Of a DNA stretch of 7,064 bases, positions 6,588-7,064 are shown one piece after another. Within the stretch, counting starts at the first letter, position 1. Each line of letters opens with the position of its first letter. Origin of the DNA: Acidimicrobiia bacterium (GTDB lineage Bacteria > Actinomycetota > Acidimicrobiia > IMCC26256 > JAENVU01); the NCBI GenBank assembly GCA_025357995.1, contig JANYLF010000103.1, positions 1 through 7,064 on the forward strand. The letters are read 5' to 3'. The notes under the pieces are model-generated. The model ran no database searches, was not told the origin of the DNA, and saw only the letters and a program-made list of their open reading frames with translations. The position numbers and the translations under genes were made by a program.

Positions 6588-6593
6588 TAGACT
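6588..6593 (+). promoter_or_regulatory. Candidate -10 element for tRNA-Arg
   Basis: TAGACT keeps the key T, A and final T of a sigma-70 type -10 box. It places transcription start at about 6600, two or three bases before the mature tRNA, which is usual for tRNA genes. The -35 region at 16-18 bases upstream (near GGAACC) is not convincing. The same 78-base gap must also hold a murJ promoter, for which I see no clear hexamers. Confidence 0.4.
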
Positions 6594-6602
6594 GGCTGAT
6601 CT

Positions 6603-6675
6603 GCGCTCGTAGCTCAACGGATAGAGCATCTGACTACGGATCAGAAGGTTGGGAGTTCGATTCTCTCCGAGCGCA
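6603..6675 (+). tRNA. tRNA-Arg (anticodon ACG)
   Basis: The 73-base cloverleaf is complete. The acceptor stem GCGCTCG pairs perfectly with CGAGCGC (6668-6674), with discriminator A at 6675. The D arm is GCTC/GAGC with an 8-base loop. The anticodon stem TCTGA/TCAGA holds the loop CTACGGA, giving anticodon ACG at 6636-6638, which reads CGN Arg codons after A-to-I editing. The variable region AGGTT is short. The T stem GGGAG/CTCTC contains one G-U pair and the loop is TTCGATT. CCA is not encoded. The 3' half is a common integration site for tyrosine-recombinase elements, and an integrase gene starts 125 bases downstream, so this copy may have been rebuilt by an insertion while staying functional. 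Confidence 0.97.
6636..6675 (+). other. Candidate attL core in the 3' half of tRNA-Arg
   Basis: Elements with tyrosine recombinases usually recombine within the anticodon loop to 3' end of a tRNA gene and leave a copy of that segment at their far end. The nearby integrase gene on the 3' side of this intact tRNA fits this arrangement. The exact core cannot be set because the matching attR lies outside the window; the limits given are only the segment in which it should fall. Confidence 0.4.
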
Positions 6676-6686
6676 CTGAAGAAGTC

Positions 6687-6779
6687 CAGTTCAGAGGCCT
6701 ATTCGGCGGATGGCTTGCACCCGCCGCCTCGGCGTGAGAAGCATATGAGAAGCATCGCCGCAGTTCAGCGGCCTGCTCG
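6687..6779 (+). repeat. Imperfect direct repeat pair between tRNA-Arg and the integrase gene
   Basis: CAGTTCAGAGGCCT at 6687-6700 recurs as CAGTTCAGCGGCCT at 6761-6774, with 13 of 14 bases identical. Similarity continues to 6705 and 6779 (16 of 19). The copies start 74 bases apart and both lie between the tRNA 3' end and the integrase ribosome binding site, where arm-type recombinase sites are found in lambda-like and actinobacterial elements. They could instead bind an excisionase or repressor. A GC stem, CGGCGG (6704-6709) with CCGCCG (6721-6726), lies between them. Confidence 0.6.
6735..6755 (+). repeat. Tandem 10-base repeat TGAGAAGCAT upstream of the integrase gene
   Basis: TGAGAAGCAT occurs at 6735-6744 and 6746-6755 with one base between, a period of 11 bases or about one helical turn. 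An inverted TTCTCA, the complement of its first six bases, is at 6785-6790 just before the integrase ribosome binding site. Same-face spacing suggests cooperative protein binding, for example by an excisionase or integrase arm domain; this is inference. Confidence 0.55.
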
Positions 6780-6800
6780 ACTGTTTCTCACGGAGGTGAG

Positions 6801-7064
6801 ATGCCCAAGTACGAGGGCGTCTATCAAGACGCGAAGGCCCGCTGGTACTTCAAGGTCTGGCTCGGCCGCGACCCACTGAGTGGCAAGCAGGTTCAGCTGA
6901 CGAAGCGTGGGTTCGCGACGGCGGCCGACGCAGCCCGCGCGCGCCGCAGAGCCCTCGACGAGGCTGACGGCCTGCCCCGGGTCTCGGCGTTGCCAGCGAC
7001 GCTCACCGTCGACGAGCTCCTCGACCATTACCTCGACGGCATCGACGCCGACGGCAAGCTCTCG
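6801..7064 (+). CDS. Tyrosine-recombinase integrase, N-terminal part (3' end outside window)
   Basis: The frame is open from ATG at 6801 to the right edge, giving 88 residues. A strong ribosome binding site, GGAGGT at 6792-6797, fixes the start. Residues 1-55 (GVYQDAKARWYFKVW, LSGKQVQLTKRGFATAADA) match the AP2-like arm-binding domain of phage and integrative-element integrases, a three-stranded sheet plus helix that grips arm-type sites. From TLTVDELLDHYLDG (67-80) the SAM-like core-binding domain begins. The catalytic domain with Arg, His and Tyr lies beyond the window, so intactness cannot be judged. The protein would cut and join DNA at the element's att sites. The gene points away from tRNA-Arg into the presumed element. 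Codon use is as GC-rich as the neighbours, so a donor of similar composition is likely. Confidence 0.85.
   Translation, partial: MPKYEGVYQDAKARWYFKVWLGRDPLSGKQVQLTKRGFATAADAARARRRALDEADGLPRVSALPATLTVDELLDHYLDGIDADGKLS

Noticed and set aside
6525..6629. Extended murJ start at 6629
   Set aside because: It would put coding sequence antisense to tRNA-Arg and its promoter and add residues unlike MurJ; ATG at 6524 is better.
6676..6694. CTGAA/TTCAG hairpin just after the tRNA as a terminator
   Set aside because: The stem has only five pairs with a 9-base loop and no T tract; it could equally belong to the att-site repeats.
6745..6879. Small frame starting ATG at 6745, overlapping the integrase start
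   Set aside because: It covers the integrase ribosome binding site in another frame and has no recognisable product; a leader peptide is possible but unsupported.

Overview
The window looks like chromosomal DNA from a high-GC bacterium, most likely an actinobacterium. G and C dominate third codon positions, GTG and TTG starts are common, and genes are packed with overlaps or gaps of 0 to 18 bases. An Acidimicrobiia-like source is my guess from the general character of the proteins; nothing in the window proves it.

Layout. (1) Bases 2-1995: the tail of a coiled-coil protein, overlapped by a tandem two-domain family 2 glycosyltransferase. This is the end of a surface-polysaccharide cluster that continues to the left. 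(2) Bases 1992-3317, minus strand: a small single-domain cupin followed with no gap by a D-2-hydroxyacid dehydrogenase of glyoxylate/hydroxypyruvate reductase type. The dehydrogenase stop codon overlaps the glycosyltransferase stop in a shared CTAG. (3) Bases 3405-4883, plus strand, divergent from the cupin: an AllA-like (ureidoglycolate lyase family) protein, then undecaprenyl-diphosphatase (uppP) 3 bases later. (4) Bases 4902-6524, minus strand: the lipid II flippase murJ, convergent with uppP; a small hairpin spans the murJ stop. (5) Bases 6603-6675: tRNA-Arg(ACG), followed after 125 bases by the start of a tyrosine-recombinase integrase that runs off the right edge.

How the genes fit together. 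UppP recycles the undecaprenyl carrier and MurJ flips lipid II, so both serve the peptidoglycan lipid cycle; surface-polysaccharide assembly commonly uses the same carrier. The AllA-like protein, if it is a true ureidoglycolate lyase, would make glyoxylate, which the dehydrogenase could reduce to glycolate. With the cupin these may form a small divergent glyoxylate module, but this is inference from family and position. The right edge looks like the left end of an integrative element inserted at the 3' end of tRNA-Arg. The 125 bases between tRNA and integrase hold direct repeats that resemble recombinase or excisionase sites. The cargo of that element, where anything novel is most likely to be, lies outside the window.

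No CRISPR array, insertion sequence or rRNA was seen, and no stretch over 300 bases lacks a gene.
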